Source: Jannaschia sp. S6380
Lineage (GTDB): Bacteria; Pseudomonadota; Alphaproteobacteria; Rhodobacterales; Rhodobacteraceae
DNA: 64,000 nt
Assembly (NCBI RefSeq): GCF_023015695.1
Contig: NZ_JALKAS010000001.1
Location: 372,001-436,000, forward strand
Direction of reading: 5' to 3'
Shown here: in pieces, positions 1 through 8,032 of the stretch
How positions within the stretch are numbered: position 1 is the stretch's first letter
Layout of the letters: every line of letters begins with the position of its first letter
Notes under the pieces: model-generated
What the model was told of the DNA's origin: nothing
Seen by the model: only the letters and a program-made list of their open reading frames with translations
The model's database searches: none
Made by a program: the position numbers and the translations under genes

Positions 1-1
1 G

Positions 2-448
2 ATGGACGATCCGGCCGAAAGCGACGTCGTGGGCAAGGTCGGCTCGGCCGCGGCGCCCGTCGCGATGGAGGGCGGCGCACCGGCCACGACCCTTTGGTGG
101 GACGGCATCGTCGTCGCCAAGAACATCCCCGACGAGACCGCCGAAGCGGCGTTCCGCGTCGCGATGGAGGGGCTCGACACCGATATGGTGCAGGGGGCAA
201 ACGAGGACGCGATCTGGCTGATCCCGGGCTACGAGCCCAACGAGATGGCGCAGGGCGCGATCGCCACGGCGACCGCCGATCCGACCCCGATCAGCTATCC
301 CTCCACCAGCCAGATGGGCCTGATGCATACCGCCATCGGCAACGAGCTGGACGCATTCTTCACCGGTGACCGCTCCGCCGAGGAGACGCTCGCGGCGATC
401 GAGGAAAGCTACACGGCGGCAGCCAAGGAAGCCGGGCTGCTCGAATAA
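2..448 (+). CDS. ABC sugar transporter substrate-binding protein, C-terminal part (partial)
   Basis: Only the last 148 or so residues are in the window; the reading frame is open to the left edge, so the real start lies outside. The visible part has the look of the C-terminal lobe of a type 1 (carbohydrate) solute-binding protein: TLWWDGIVVAKN, a helix-rich stretch and the ending EESYTAAAKEAGLLE. It would be periplasmic and deliver a sugar or polyol to the two permeases directly downstream. The substrate cannot be told from this fragment. The assignment rests mainly on the operon context (binding protein, MalF-like, MalG-like) and the general character of the sequence. Confidence 0.8.
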   Translation: MDDPAESDVVGKVGSAAAPVAMEGGAPATTLWWDGIVVAKNIPDETAEAAFRVAMEGLDTDMVQGANEDAIWLIPGYEPNEMAQGAIATATADPTPISYPSTSQMGLMHTAIGNELDAFFTGDRSAEETLAAIEESYTAAAKEAGLLE

Positions 449-455
449 GACTGTC

Positions 456-481
456 GGGGCGCGCCTTTTCGGGGGCGCCCC
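456..481 (+). promoter_or_regulatory. Intercistronic hairpin between binding protein and permease
   Basis: GGGGCGC (456-462) and GCGCCCC (475-481) form a perfect 7-bp stem in the 56-bp gap between the binding-protein stop codon and the permease start. It is followed by TTCGCC, not by a run of T, so it is a poor complete terminator. Such hairpins in ABC operons commonly protect the upstream mRNA or partly terminate, giving more binding protein than permease. That role here is inference. Confidence 0.5.
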
Positions 482-504
482 TTCGCCGTTCTGGGGGATC
501 CGCG

Positions 505-1524
505 ATGAAGTTCAAGACATTCGCCATGTTCGTCGGGCCATCGGTCTTCCTGATGCTGCTCTTCATCGCGTTCCCGCTGGTCGCGGTCCTGCTGAACTCG
601 TTCCAGGTCACGCAGCCCGTCTTCACCACCCAGGAGATCGAGACCTGTTCGGCCGGCTTCCTGGAGCAGAGCTGCACGACCGAAATCAAGACGATCCCCG
701 TGCTGGACGAGAACGGGGACACCGTGACCACCACCGAATGGGTGGGCCTGTCCTCCTATGCCAACGTCCTGGGCGGCGACCGCCTGACCCGGGCCCTCTC
801 GAACTTCGATTTCGGAGAGCTGCTGCGCATCGATTTCTGGAAGGCCCTGCGCTTCACGCTGACCTTCACGCTGATCACGCTGCCCTTCGTCCTGGGGCTG
901 GGCCTCGCCATCGCCGTCGTGGTCAACAATGCCACGCGCGCGGTCAAGGGGCCGGTCATCTTCGTCTCGCTGCTGCCGTTCATCATCACGCCGGTCATCG
1001 GCGCGCTGTCGATCCGCTGGCTGTTCTATGGCGACGGCATCGCGACTGTCTGGCTAGAGGCGATGTTCGACACCGACCTCGCCGTCGCCGCCAACGGCTG
1101 GGCGGTGGAATTCCTGATGATGTTCTACCGCGTCTGGCACGTGGCGCCCTTCGCCTTCGTCATCTTCTATGCCGGGCTGCAGACGGTGAACCAGGACACG
1201 CTGGAATCGGCGGTGATCGACGGTGCGTCGCGGTGGGAACGCCTGCGCTACGTCGTGATCCCGCACCTGATGCCGCTGATCGTCTTCATCACGCTGATCC
1301 ACCTGATGGATGCCTACCGCGCCTTCGAGGAGGTGATCGGCTTCTCCTCCGAAAGCCAACGGATCACGCTGCAATACCTGACCTACGACTACCTGCAGCC
1401 GGACGATGCCGGGAACCGGCAGATCTCCTCGGCCTCCGCCTCGGCCATGCTGACGATGATCGGCGTGGTGATCCTGCTCGCCGCACCGCTCCGCCGCACC
1501 TGGCGCGACCACAAGGGGGCTTGA
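505..1524 (+). CDS. Carbohydrate ABC transporter permease, MalF/UgpA-like
   Basis: 339-residue inner-membrane permease of the CUT1 type. The first membrane helix covers about residues 10-32, and the remaining helices follow from about residue 115. The ABC-interacting EAA loop is at about 230-250 (ESAVIDGASRWERLRYVVIP). Between helix 1 and the rest is a periplasmic-looking insertion (about 35-105) with a Cys pair at C48 and C57, which could form a disulfide. ATG at 505 is preceded by a GGGGGAT stretch that can serve as ribosome site. It lies 56 bp after the binding protein and 4 bp before the second permease, so the three form one operon. Substrate unknown; AglF/UgpA-like systems are candidates. 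Confidence 0.9.
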   Translation: MKFKTFAMFVGPSVFLMLLFIAFPLVAVLLNSFQVTQPVFTTQEIETCSAGFLEQSCTTEIKTIPVLDENGDTVTTTEWVGLSSYANVLGGDRLTRALSNFDFGELLRIDFWKALRFTLTFTLITLPFVLGLGLAIAVVVNNATRAVKGPVIFVSLLPFIITPVIGALSIRWLFYGDGIATVWLEAMFDTDLAVAANGWAVEFLMMFYRVWHVAPFAFVIFYAGLQTVNQDTLESAVIDGASRWERLRYVVIPHLMPLIVFITLIHLMDAYRAFEEVIGFSSESQRITLQYLTYDYLQPDDAGNRQISSASASAMLTMIGVVILLAAPLRRTWRDHKGA

Positions 1525-1528
1525 AGCC

Positions 1529-2692
1529 ATGTCCGATGCATCCCTCCCGCGCGCGATGCGGCAGCCGTTCTCTCTCAAGCTGGCATCCAACGCGTTTCTC
1601 GTGCTGTGGCTCTTACTTGCGGCGTTTCCGCTGTTCTGGGTCCTCGCCATGTCGTTCAAGAGCCCGGTCGACGCCTTCTCCTCCTCGGCGGCCGACGTCA
1701 TCATCGGGCCGCGCACGCTGGCGAACGGCAATGGCCTCTCGCTCGTCGACATCGTCTTGGGCATTCTGGTCGCGTGGCTGTCGATCAAGGCGGCGACGAA
1801 ATGGCTGATGCCGATGGCGGCCGGCGACGGGACGTTGCAGCGCATCTTCTCCTGGGCCGTGATCGCGCTGGGCTTCGCCGTCCTGTTCATCATCGGCTTC
1901 TTCTTCGTCGTGCCCTGGATCGCGGCGCCGCTGGAGGGTCTGCTCGGGCCGCTGGGTCAGCCGATCCTCGGCCTGACGACGCAGCATTACGAGGCCGTCT
2001 GGATCGAGAACGAGTTCTATCAGAACTTCCGCAATTCCATGATCGTGACCTTCGGCGTGGTCACCGTCTCGCTGACGGTGGGGACGCTGGCCGGCTACGG
2101 GCTGGCCCGGTCAGGCAGCACCTTCGCGTTCTGGATCCTGATCATCGCTCTGATCTTCCGTGCGCTGCCGCATTCGGTGCTGGTGGCGGGCTACCTGCCG
2201 GTGTTCATCAACTCGGCCGAGATCCTCAGCCCGATCCTGGGCGAGAACGCCCCGACCCTCTACGGCCAACCGCTGGCCGTGATCGCCGTGCTGGTGTCGA
2301 TCAACCAACCCTTCACGATCTGGATGCTGCGCAGCTTCTTCCAGAGCATCCCGGTCGACCTGGACGAATCCGCCCGCGTCGACGGATGCACCCATTTCCA
2401 GGCGTTCCGCTGGGTGATCATGCCGGTGATGTGGCCGGGCGTCATCACGACGGGGCTGTTCAGCTTCCTGCTGGCCTATAACGACTTTCTCGTGACCTCG
2501 CTGCTGCTGGATGCGTCGAACCAGACAATGGTCCCGGCCATCGCCGGCTATTTCAACCGCGAGACGACGACGACCGATCAGGTCGAGGCCGTGGCCGCCG
2601 CCGTGTCGATCACGGCGCCCCTGTTCCTGCTGGTGATGATCTTCCAGCGTCAGATCGTGTCCGGGCTGACGGCGGGCGCGGTCAAGGGCTGA
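1529..2692 (+). CDS. Carbohydrate ABC transporter permease, MalG-like, with an internal insertion
   Basis: 387-residue partner permease. Helix 1 is at about 23-42. The EAA loop (ESARVDGCTHFQAFRWVIMP) is at about 279-298, and the C-terminal half is a standard BPD_transp_1 domain. Ordinary MalG-type proteins are around 280 residues; the excess is an insertion at about 50-160 with two further hydrophobic segments (about 72-88 and 107-131). AglG-type alpha-glucoside permeases are similarly long, so this may be a subfamily trait. The start lies 4 bp after the MalF-like stop. No ATP-binding subunit follows within the window; it must be upstream or elsewhere. Confidence 0.9.
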   Translation: MSDASLPRAMRQPFSLKLASNAFLVLWLLLAAFPLFWVLAMSFKSPVDAFSSSAADVIIGPRTLANGNGLSLVDIVLGILVAWLSIKAATKWLMPMAAGDGTLQRIFSWAVIALGFAVLFIIGFFFVVPWIAAPLEGLLGPLGQPILGLTTQHYEAVWIENEFYQNFRNSMIVTFGVVTVSLTVGTLAGYGLARSGSTFAFWILIIALIFRALPHSVLVAGYLPVFINSAEILSPILGENAPTLYGQPLAVIAVLVSINQPFTIWMLRSFFQSIPVDLDESARVDGCTHFQAFRWVIMPVMWPGVITTGLFSFLLAYNDFLVTSLLLDASNQTMVPAIAGYFNRETTTTDQVEAVAAAVSITAPLFLLVMIFQRQIVSGLTAGAVKG

Positions 2693-2763
2693 CGCGCCGC
2701 CACGGGCGCACCGCGGCAAGACGGGCGTTGCACGGCCCCCGTCGGACGGCGTAATCCGCAGCG

Positions 2764-3579
2764 ATGCGGATTCTTTTTCTTGGTGATGTGATGGGGCGGA
2801 CAGGGCGCCGGGCGGTCGCCGAGCGGCTGCCGGCCCTGCGCGTGGACTGGCGCCTGGATGCCGTCGTCATCAATGGCGAGAACGCCTCGTCGGGGCGCGG
2901 CCTGAACGCCGCCCAGGCCGCGGGTCTGTTCGAGGCGGGCGCCGACGTTGTGACGCTGGGCGATCACGCCTTCGACCAGAAGGACATGATGCAGGCGGTC
3001 GAGGCGGACCACCGCATCCTGCGCCCAATCAACTATGCGAAGGCCGCGCCGGGGCGGGGATGGCGCGTCTTCGACATTGCGGGGCGAAAGCTGCTGATCG
3101 CGCAGGTTCTGGGCCAGGTCTTCATGTCGCGGACCTATGACGACCCTTTCAGCGCGATCGAACCCGTCCTCAAGGCGCATCCCCTGGGCCGCGCCGTGCA
3201 GGCGACGCTGGTGGACATGCATTGCGAGGCCACGTCCGAGAAGATGGCGATGGGACATTGGTGCGATGGGCGCGCCAGCATCGTCGTCGGCACGCACACC
3301 CATGTGCCCACGGCCGATGCCTGCATCCTGCCGCGCGGGACGGCATATCAATCGGATGCGGGAATGTGCGGCGACTACGACAGCGTCATCGGGATGGACA
3401 AGACCGAGCCGCTGCGCCGCTTTGTCACCGGCATGACGCGCGAGCGGTTCGCCCCGGCGGGCGGCGAGGCGACGCTTTGCGGCCTGTTCGTCGAGACGGA
3501 CGATGCGACGGGCCTCGCGCGCGAGGTCGTGCAGGTCCGGCAGGGCGGGCGCCTGGCGCAGGCGGGGCCCGGCGCGTGA
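2764..3579 (+). CDS. ymdB: YmdB-family metallophosphoesterase (TIGR00282 type)
   Basis: 271 residues, the usual length for this family of binuclear-metal phosphodiesterases; characterised members hydrolyse 2',3'-cyclic nucleotides. The sequence opens with MRILFLGDVMGRTGR, has INGENAS at about 37-43, GDHAFDQ near 66-72 (the usual GNH box reads GDH here), MHCEATSEKMAMG near 155 and GTHTHVPTADA near 177. These carry the metal-binding Asp, Asn and His residues of the calcineurin-like fold. It is cytosolic (no signal peptide). The stop codon overlaps the GTG start of the next gene, so the two are probably translated together. Its cellular role in alphaproteobacteria is not established. Confidence 0.88.
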   Translation: MRILFLGDVMGRTGRRAVAERLPALRVDWRLDAVVINGENASSGRGLNAAQAAGLFEAGADVVTLGDHAFDQKDMMQAVEADHRILRPINYAKAAPGRGWRVFDIAGRKLLIAQVLGQVFMSRTYDDPFSAIEPVLKAHPLGRAVQATLVDMHCEATSEKMAMGHWCDGRASIVVGTHTHVPTADACILPRGTAYQSDAGMCGDYDSVIGMDKTEPLRRFVTGMTRERFAPAGGEATLCGLFVETDDATGLAREVVQVRQGGRLAQAGPGA

Positions 3580-5354
3580 CCTGGCTCGATCTGCCGCAGG
3601 GTGCGGAGGCCTGGATCACCATCGCCACACTCGTCGTCATGCTGGGCCTGTTCGTACGGGAGGTCTATCCGACCGAGGTCGTGGCCATGGCCGGGGCGGG
3701 GTTCCTTCTGGCGATGGGGATCCTGCCCTATGATGCGGGCGTCGCCGTCCTGTCGAACCCGGCGCCCTGGACGATCGCTGCGATGTTCTTGCTGATGGGC
3801 GCGTTGGTGCGGACCGGCGCGCTCGACTGGTTCACCCGCTTCGCCGAAGGGCAGGTGGGAACGCGCCCGCGCCTGGCGATCGCGATGCTGCTGGCCTTCG
3901 TGCTGGTGGCGTCGGCCTTCGTAGCCAACACGCCGGTCGTGGTCGTGATGATTCCGGTCTTTGTGCAGCTGGCGGGGGCGATGAACCTGGCGCCGTCGAA
4001 GCTGCTCATTCCGCTGTCCTATGCGTCTATCCTGGGCGGGACGATCACGCTGATCGGGACGTCCACCAACCTGCTGGTCGACGGCGTGGCCCGCACCCGC
4101 GGACTGGAGCCGTTCACGATCTTCGAGGTCTCGCCCCTCGCCATCCCGGTCGCGCTGGCGGGAATGGCATATCTCTATTGCTTCGGGCGTCACCTCCTGC
4201 CCGACCGGTCATCGATGGCGGCGATGCTGGGCGGGCGGAAATCGCACAAGTACTTCGCCGAAGCCGTCATTCCGCCGGATTCGAACCTGATCGGGCGGGA
4301 ACCCCTGGACGTACAACTCTTCAAGCGCGAGGGCGTCCGGCTGATCGACGTGGTCCGCGGCGACGCATCGCTGCGGCGCAACCTGCGCGACGTCACGCTT
4401 CAGCTCGGCGACCGGATCATCCTGCGCACCGAGATCGCCGAACTGCTGACACTGCAGCGCAACCCCGATCTCAAACGGCTGGACCAGGTGGGCGCGGTCG
4501 AGACCACGACGGTCGAGGTCCTGATCACCCCCGACGCCCGGATGGTGGGCCGCCGGCTGGGCAACCTGCGGCTGCGCCGCCGCTACGGGGTCTATCCGCT
4601 GGCGCTGCACAGGCGCGACCGCAACATCTCCGGCCAATTGGAGGATGTCGTCGTTCGCGTGGGCGACACCCTTCTGCTGGAAGGGGCGGCCGAGGACATT
4701 CACCGCCTGGCGCAGGACCTGAACCTGGTCGAGATCAGCCAGCCGCGCGAGAAGGCCTTTCGCCGCGAACGCAGCTGGATCCCGGTTGCGACAGTGGCCG
4801 CTATCGTCGCGTTGTCGGCCCTGGAGCTTGCGCCGATCCTCGCGCTGGCCGTCCTGGGCGCGGTCGTGGTGCTGCTGACGCGCAGCGTCGACGCGGACGA
4901 GGCGTTCGGTTTCGTCGAAGGCCGCCTGCTGGCGATGATCTTCGCGATGCTGGCCGTGGGCGCGGCGCTGGAATCATCGGGCGCGGTCGGCATGATCGTC
5001 GACGCGGTGGCGCCCGCCCTGTCGGTCCTGCCGGGCCCGCTGCTGCTGCTGGCGGTGTTCGCGCTGACCTCGACGCTGACGGAACTGGTCAGCAACAACG
5101 CCGTCGCCGTGGTCGTCACGCCGATCGCCATCGCGCTGGGCCAGACGCTGGGGGTCGATCCGCGGCCCCTGGTCGTGGCCGTGATGGTGGGGGCCAGTTG
5201 TGCCTTTTCGACACCCATCGGCTATCAGACGAACATGCTGGTCTATGGTCCGGGCGGATATCGGTTTACCGATTTCGCACGCGTGGGAATCGGCATGAAC
5301 GTGCTGGTGGCGGTTCTCTCGTCCGTTCTTATCCCGTTGATCTGGCCGCTCTGA
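3576..5354 (+). CDS. SLC13-family permease with two RCK_C (TrkA_C) domains
   Basis: 592-residue inner-membrane transporter. I place the start at GTG 3576, which overlaps the preceding stop (GTGA); frames further upstream run through the previous gene. Layout: N-terminal hydrophobic half (about 10-205) with NTPVVVVMIPVF and GTITLIGTSTNLLVDG, the hairpin motif region of the divalent-anion/Na+ symporter fold; two soluble RCK_C domains (about 235-390); then the second hydrophobic half with ELVSNNAVAVVVTPIA and ASCAFSTPIGYQTN. This architecture is common in annotated sulfate or dicarboxylate permeases, but the substrate is not readable from sequence. RCK_C domains suggest control by a small ligand. 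Confidence 0.88.
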   Translation: MTWLDLPQGAEAWITIATLVVMLGLFVREVYPTEVVAMAGAGFLLAMGILPYDAGVAVLSNPAPWTIAAMFLLMGALVRTGALDWFTRFAEGQVGTRPRLAIAMLLAFVLVASAFVANTPVVVVMIPVFVQLAGAMNLAPSKLLIPLSYASILGGTITLIGTSTNLLVDGVARTRGLEPFTIFEVSPLAIPVALAGMAYLYCFGRHLLPDRSSMAAMLGGRKSHKYFAEAVIPPDSNLIGREPLDVQLFKREGVRLIDVVRGDASLRRNLRDVTLQLGDRIILRTEIAELLTLQRNPDLKRLDQVGAVETTTVEVLITPDARMVGRRLGNLRLRRRYGVYPLALHRRDRNISGQLEDVVVRVGDTLLLEGAAEDIHRLAQDLNLVEISQPREKAFRRERSWIPVATVAAIVALSALELAPILALAVLGAVVVLLTRSVDADEAFGFVEGRLLAMIFAMLAVGAALESSGAVGMIVDAVAPALSVLPGPLLLLAVFALTSTLTELVSNNAVAVVVTPIAIALGQTLGVDPRPLVVAVMVGASCAFSTPIGYQTNMLVYGPGGYRFTDFARVGIGMNVLVAVLSSVLIPLIWPL

Positions 5355-5380
5355 CCAGTCGACGAAGCCCGGAGTTTCCG

Positions 5381-5806
5381 ATGCGTCCTTTCCTCCTCCT
5401 TCTGCCTTTCGCGCTGGTTGCCTGCCAGGCGCTCGACGATGGCGTGTCCCGTACGGGCGGCGCGACGCCCTCGGGCGAGACGCGGATCGTCGAGGCGAAG
5501 GCCACGCCAAGCCGGATGACGTTGCGGATGTCCGACGGCGCGCGCTGCGTGTCCGAACGGCCCGAAGGCGTGCCGGGCGGATGGTCCGGCGTGACCTCGG
5601 ATTGCGGCTATCAACTGCCGTTCACGGTGGCATTCAAGCAGCAGCCCAAGCCGCAGCGTTTCACGATCGAGGCACCGATCGCGCCGCAGGGACCCCGGGC
5701 TGAGATCTTCGTAACCGATCTGGATGGCGTCCGCCGCCTGTTCGTCTCGCCCCTGGGCCGGGGGGTCCGGTTCGGACCGGTGCCCGCGCCCGCCGCGCAA
5801 GGCTGA
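5381..5806 (+). CDS. Small putative lipoprotein
   Basis: 141 residues. The start ATG at 5381 gives a short signal sequence MRPFLLLLPFALVAC ending in the lipobox LVAC, so Cys15 should be lipidated and the protein anchored to a membrane. The mature part is small and polar, with two Cys (around C56 and C71) that could pair. I recognise no catalytic motif. It lies 26 bp after the SLC13 permease and runs convergent to the next gene with a 23-bp gap. Function unknown. Confidence 0.7.
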   Translation: MRPFLLLLPFALVACQALDDGVSRTGGATPSGETRIVEAKATPSRMTLRMSDGARCVSERPEGVPGGWSGVTSDCGYQLPFTVAFKQQPKPQRFTIEAPIAPQGPRAEIFVTDLDGVRRLFVSPLGRGVRFGPVPAPAAQG

Positions 5807-5829
5807 CACGATTTCCGGCCTGGCGGACG

Positions 5830-6813
5830 CTACTCGCCGGCCATCAGCGTACGACCCGAGGGGGCGGCGGGCGCCAGGTCGCCCGGAGCGTCGCGCCCTT
5901 CGCTCGCCAGCCGCGAAAGGGCCGCGTTCAGGCGCCGCCGCGCCACCTGTCCCGCCCCGTGCCGGACCATGTGACCGGCCACCAGCGCCTGTAACCAGGG
6001 CCGATCCATACGGTCCGTCCGCCGAAGCAGATCCTGCAGCCAACCCGCATCCTGCCGCCGTCCGCGCCAGAGTCGCGCGAATTCTTCGGGGCCCAGCGCG
6101 CCCGTCTCGGCGCCGGTCAGCAACCGGTCAAGAATCCCGATAGACTCGAGGCGCCCCCGAATGTCGGCCCCGGCGAAGGGTGCCGGCAGCCGAACGACAT
6201 GGGAAGCCGAGAACAGGCTTGCATGCATCGCGTCCCCCGCCACGTGCGGATCGGTGACGAGAAACACCCGTTCGGCGGCGTCCACCATACGCGCGGCATT
6301 GCCGTAGCGCCCCGTCCAGTCCAGCGCACGGGCCGACCTGAAACGGCGCTCCCACGGCGCGACGACCCGATCCAGCGTGGCGATGGGCTGGATCAGCAGG
6401 ACGATGGCCCCGGGCGATGCGACGGAATGGGCCCCGGCGCCATAGGCCCCCATACCGGCCCCGGCGAAGACCACCCGGTCGTATTCATCGAAGAACCCGT
6501 CATCGGTCAGATCATCGAAGAGATCGTGGACCGCCGCGTCGCGAAACCAGGTGCGCCCCTCGGCCATAATGTCCAGCGTCGCCCAGCCACGTTCTGCCGC
6601 GATCCGGCTGCTGAACGGCAGGCCGCCGTCGCGCAGCCGGGTCTCGTCCAGACCCTCGAACGTGACGAGAAGGGTCCCGGCGTCCCTGCGAGGCCGGTGC
6701 AGCGCCAGGTGATCGTCGCCCAACTGCCGCAGCGTGCCGTCATCGCCCGCCTCGGCCAGCAGCGCGTCGCGGTGACGCGCACGGTTCATGGGCCTCGGGT
6801 GCGGATCCGCCAT
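5830..6813 (-). CDS. Alpha/beta-hydrolase-like protein of a Rhodobacteraceae family often labelled phosphoadenosine phosphosulfate reductase
   Basis: 327 residues. The segment VVFAGAGMGAYGAGAHSV (about 113-130) sits after a strand like a nucleophile elbow, preceded by LLVTFEGLDETR and a FDDLTDDGFFDEYDRV stretch. From memory, roseobacter proteins with this layout are often named PAPS reductase in databases. I see no PAPS-reductase signature (no ECGLH-type C-terminal Cys motif), so that name is probably wrong. A catalytic triad is not clear. It diverges from a glycosyltransferase (163 bp gap), which hints at a link with cell-surface glycans. A second possible start is Met9. Function unknown. 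Confidence 0.6.
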   Translation of the reverse strand: MADPHPRPMNRARHRDALLAEAGDDGTLRQLGDDHLALHRPRRDAGTLLVTFEGLDETRLRDGGLPFSSRIAAERGWATLDIMAEGRTWFRDAAVHDLFDDLTDDGFFDEYDRVVFAGAGMGAYGAGAHSVASPGAIVLLIQPIATLDRVVAPWERRFRSARALDWTGRYGNAARMVDAAERVFLVTDPHVAGDAMHASLFSASHVVRLPAPFAGADIRGRLESIGILDRLLTGAETGALGPEEFARLWRGRRQDAGWLQDLLRRTDRMDRPWLQALVAGHMVRHGAGQVARRRLNAALSRLASEGRDAPGDLAPAAPSGRTLMAGE

Positions 6814-6976
6814 GGCATGCCTCGCTTGTCGGGTCGGTTGCAGCGAAGGATAGCATAACGCGACAAACCTTCCGCTTCAGACCCAAAATCGCCCGATCCG
6901 GTTGATATTCCCGCCGCATTGTCGCCGTATCGCCCACGGTGCCGGCACGTGACCGGAATTGTCCTGCAGGAGCGTC

Positions 6977-8032
6977 ATGTCCGTCAAACCCGCCATCACG
7001 GTCGTGACCTGCATGCGCAACGAGGGGCCATTCGTCGTCGAATGGCTGGCGCATCTTCGAAGGCTCGGCGTCCAACGGGTGCTGGTCTACACCAACGATT
7101 GCCGCGACGGGACGGAGGACCTGCTGGACGCGCTGTCTTCCGAAGGCGTGATCCACGTGCGCCAGGGCCGCGCCCTGGGCGACAGCGACGAAGGCCGGAC
7201 CCCGCAATGGCGCGCGATGGCCGCCGCCTGGGACCATCCGGTCTGCGCGGGCGCGGACTGGCTCCTTCATATCGATCCCGACGAATACATCGCCATCGAC
7301 GGCGGCCATGATCTGCCGGCCTTTCTGGCGCGCACGCCCGAGGCGCAGGCGATCGCGCTGCCCTGGCGCCTTTTCGGCTGCAACGGGCGGCTGAATGCCG
7401 GGTCCGGCACGACGCCCGAACGGTTCCCGTTGGCTGCGCCGCCGGGCGTCGCCTATCCGGCCCTGGCGAGCTACTTCAAGACGCTGTTCCGACGCGACGG
7501 GCCCTTCGACGGCTTCGGCATTCACCGCCCGCGCCAGACATCGGCGCCGGTCTTCCTCGACGATTGCGGGCGGCGCGACGATGACCTAGCCCGTGCCGCA
7601 CGGCGCATCCTTCTGTGGCGGGCGGGCAATCCGCCGGACGGGCGCCAGGTGCAGCTGAACCACTATTCCACCCGGTCGGTCCACGAATTCCTGGTCAAGC
7701 GCGAACGCGGGTTGCCGAACCATGTGGGCAAGGCGATCGACCTGGAATACTGGGTCGAGCGGAATTTCAATCAGGTGGCCTGTCGCATGTTCACGCCCCA
7801 GCTCCCCGCCATGACGGACGAAATCACGTGTCTGCGCGTCCATCCTGCCGTCGCCGCCGCCGAGGAGCGTTGTCGCGCCTGGCACCGCGCGGAACTCGCG
7901 CGCATCCTGGCCACGCCGGAGGGCGCGCGCTTCTGCGGACGCCTGGCGCTGGCGGCCACGTCGCAGGCACCGGATCCGGCCTTGGGCCGCGCGCTCGTGG
8001 CGCAGACGCGCAAGGCACAGGCCACGCGATGA
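6977..8032 (+). CDS. Glycosyltransferase family 2-like protein (Glyco_tranf_2_4 type)
   Basis: 351 residues. I chose ATG 6977 because an AGGAG lies just before it; an in-frame start 18 bp upstream lacks that spacing. The N-terminus VVTCMRNEGPFVVEWLAH is typical of this GT-A family. LVYTNDCRDGTEDLLD follows, and the metal-binding acidic motif is IDPDEY at about 99-104. LNHYSTRS near 227 and VKRERG near 240 are family landmarks. It is cytosolic and probably transfers a sugar to a surface or exopolysaccharide acceptor; donor and acceptor are unknown. Its stop overlaps the next gene's ATG (ATGA), and that gene encodes a paralogue. Confidence 0.85.
   Translation: MSVKPAITVVTCMRNEGPFVVEWLAHLRRLGVQRVLVYTNDCRDGTEDLLDALSSEGVIHVRQGRALGDSDEGRTPQWRAMAAAWDHPVCAGADWLLHIDPDEYIAIDGGHDLPAFLARTPEAQAIALPWRLFGCNGRLNAGSGTTPERFPLAAPPGVAYPALASYFKTLFRRDGPFDGFGIHRPRQTSAPVFLDDCGRRDDDLARAARRILLWRAGNPPDGRQVQLNHYSTRSVHEFLVKRERGLPNHVGKAIDLEYWVERNFNQVACRMFTPQLPAMTDEITCLRVHPAVAAAEERCRAWHRAELARILATPEGARFCGRLALAATSQAPDPALGRALVAQTRKAQATR

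Noticed and set aside
5830..6813. Phosphoadenosine phosphosulfate reductase identity
   Set aside because: No PP-loop or catalytic Cys motif of CysH is visible; the central GAGMGAYGAGA segment fits an alpha/beta-hydrolase-like fold better.
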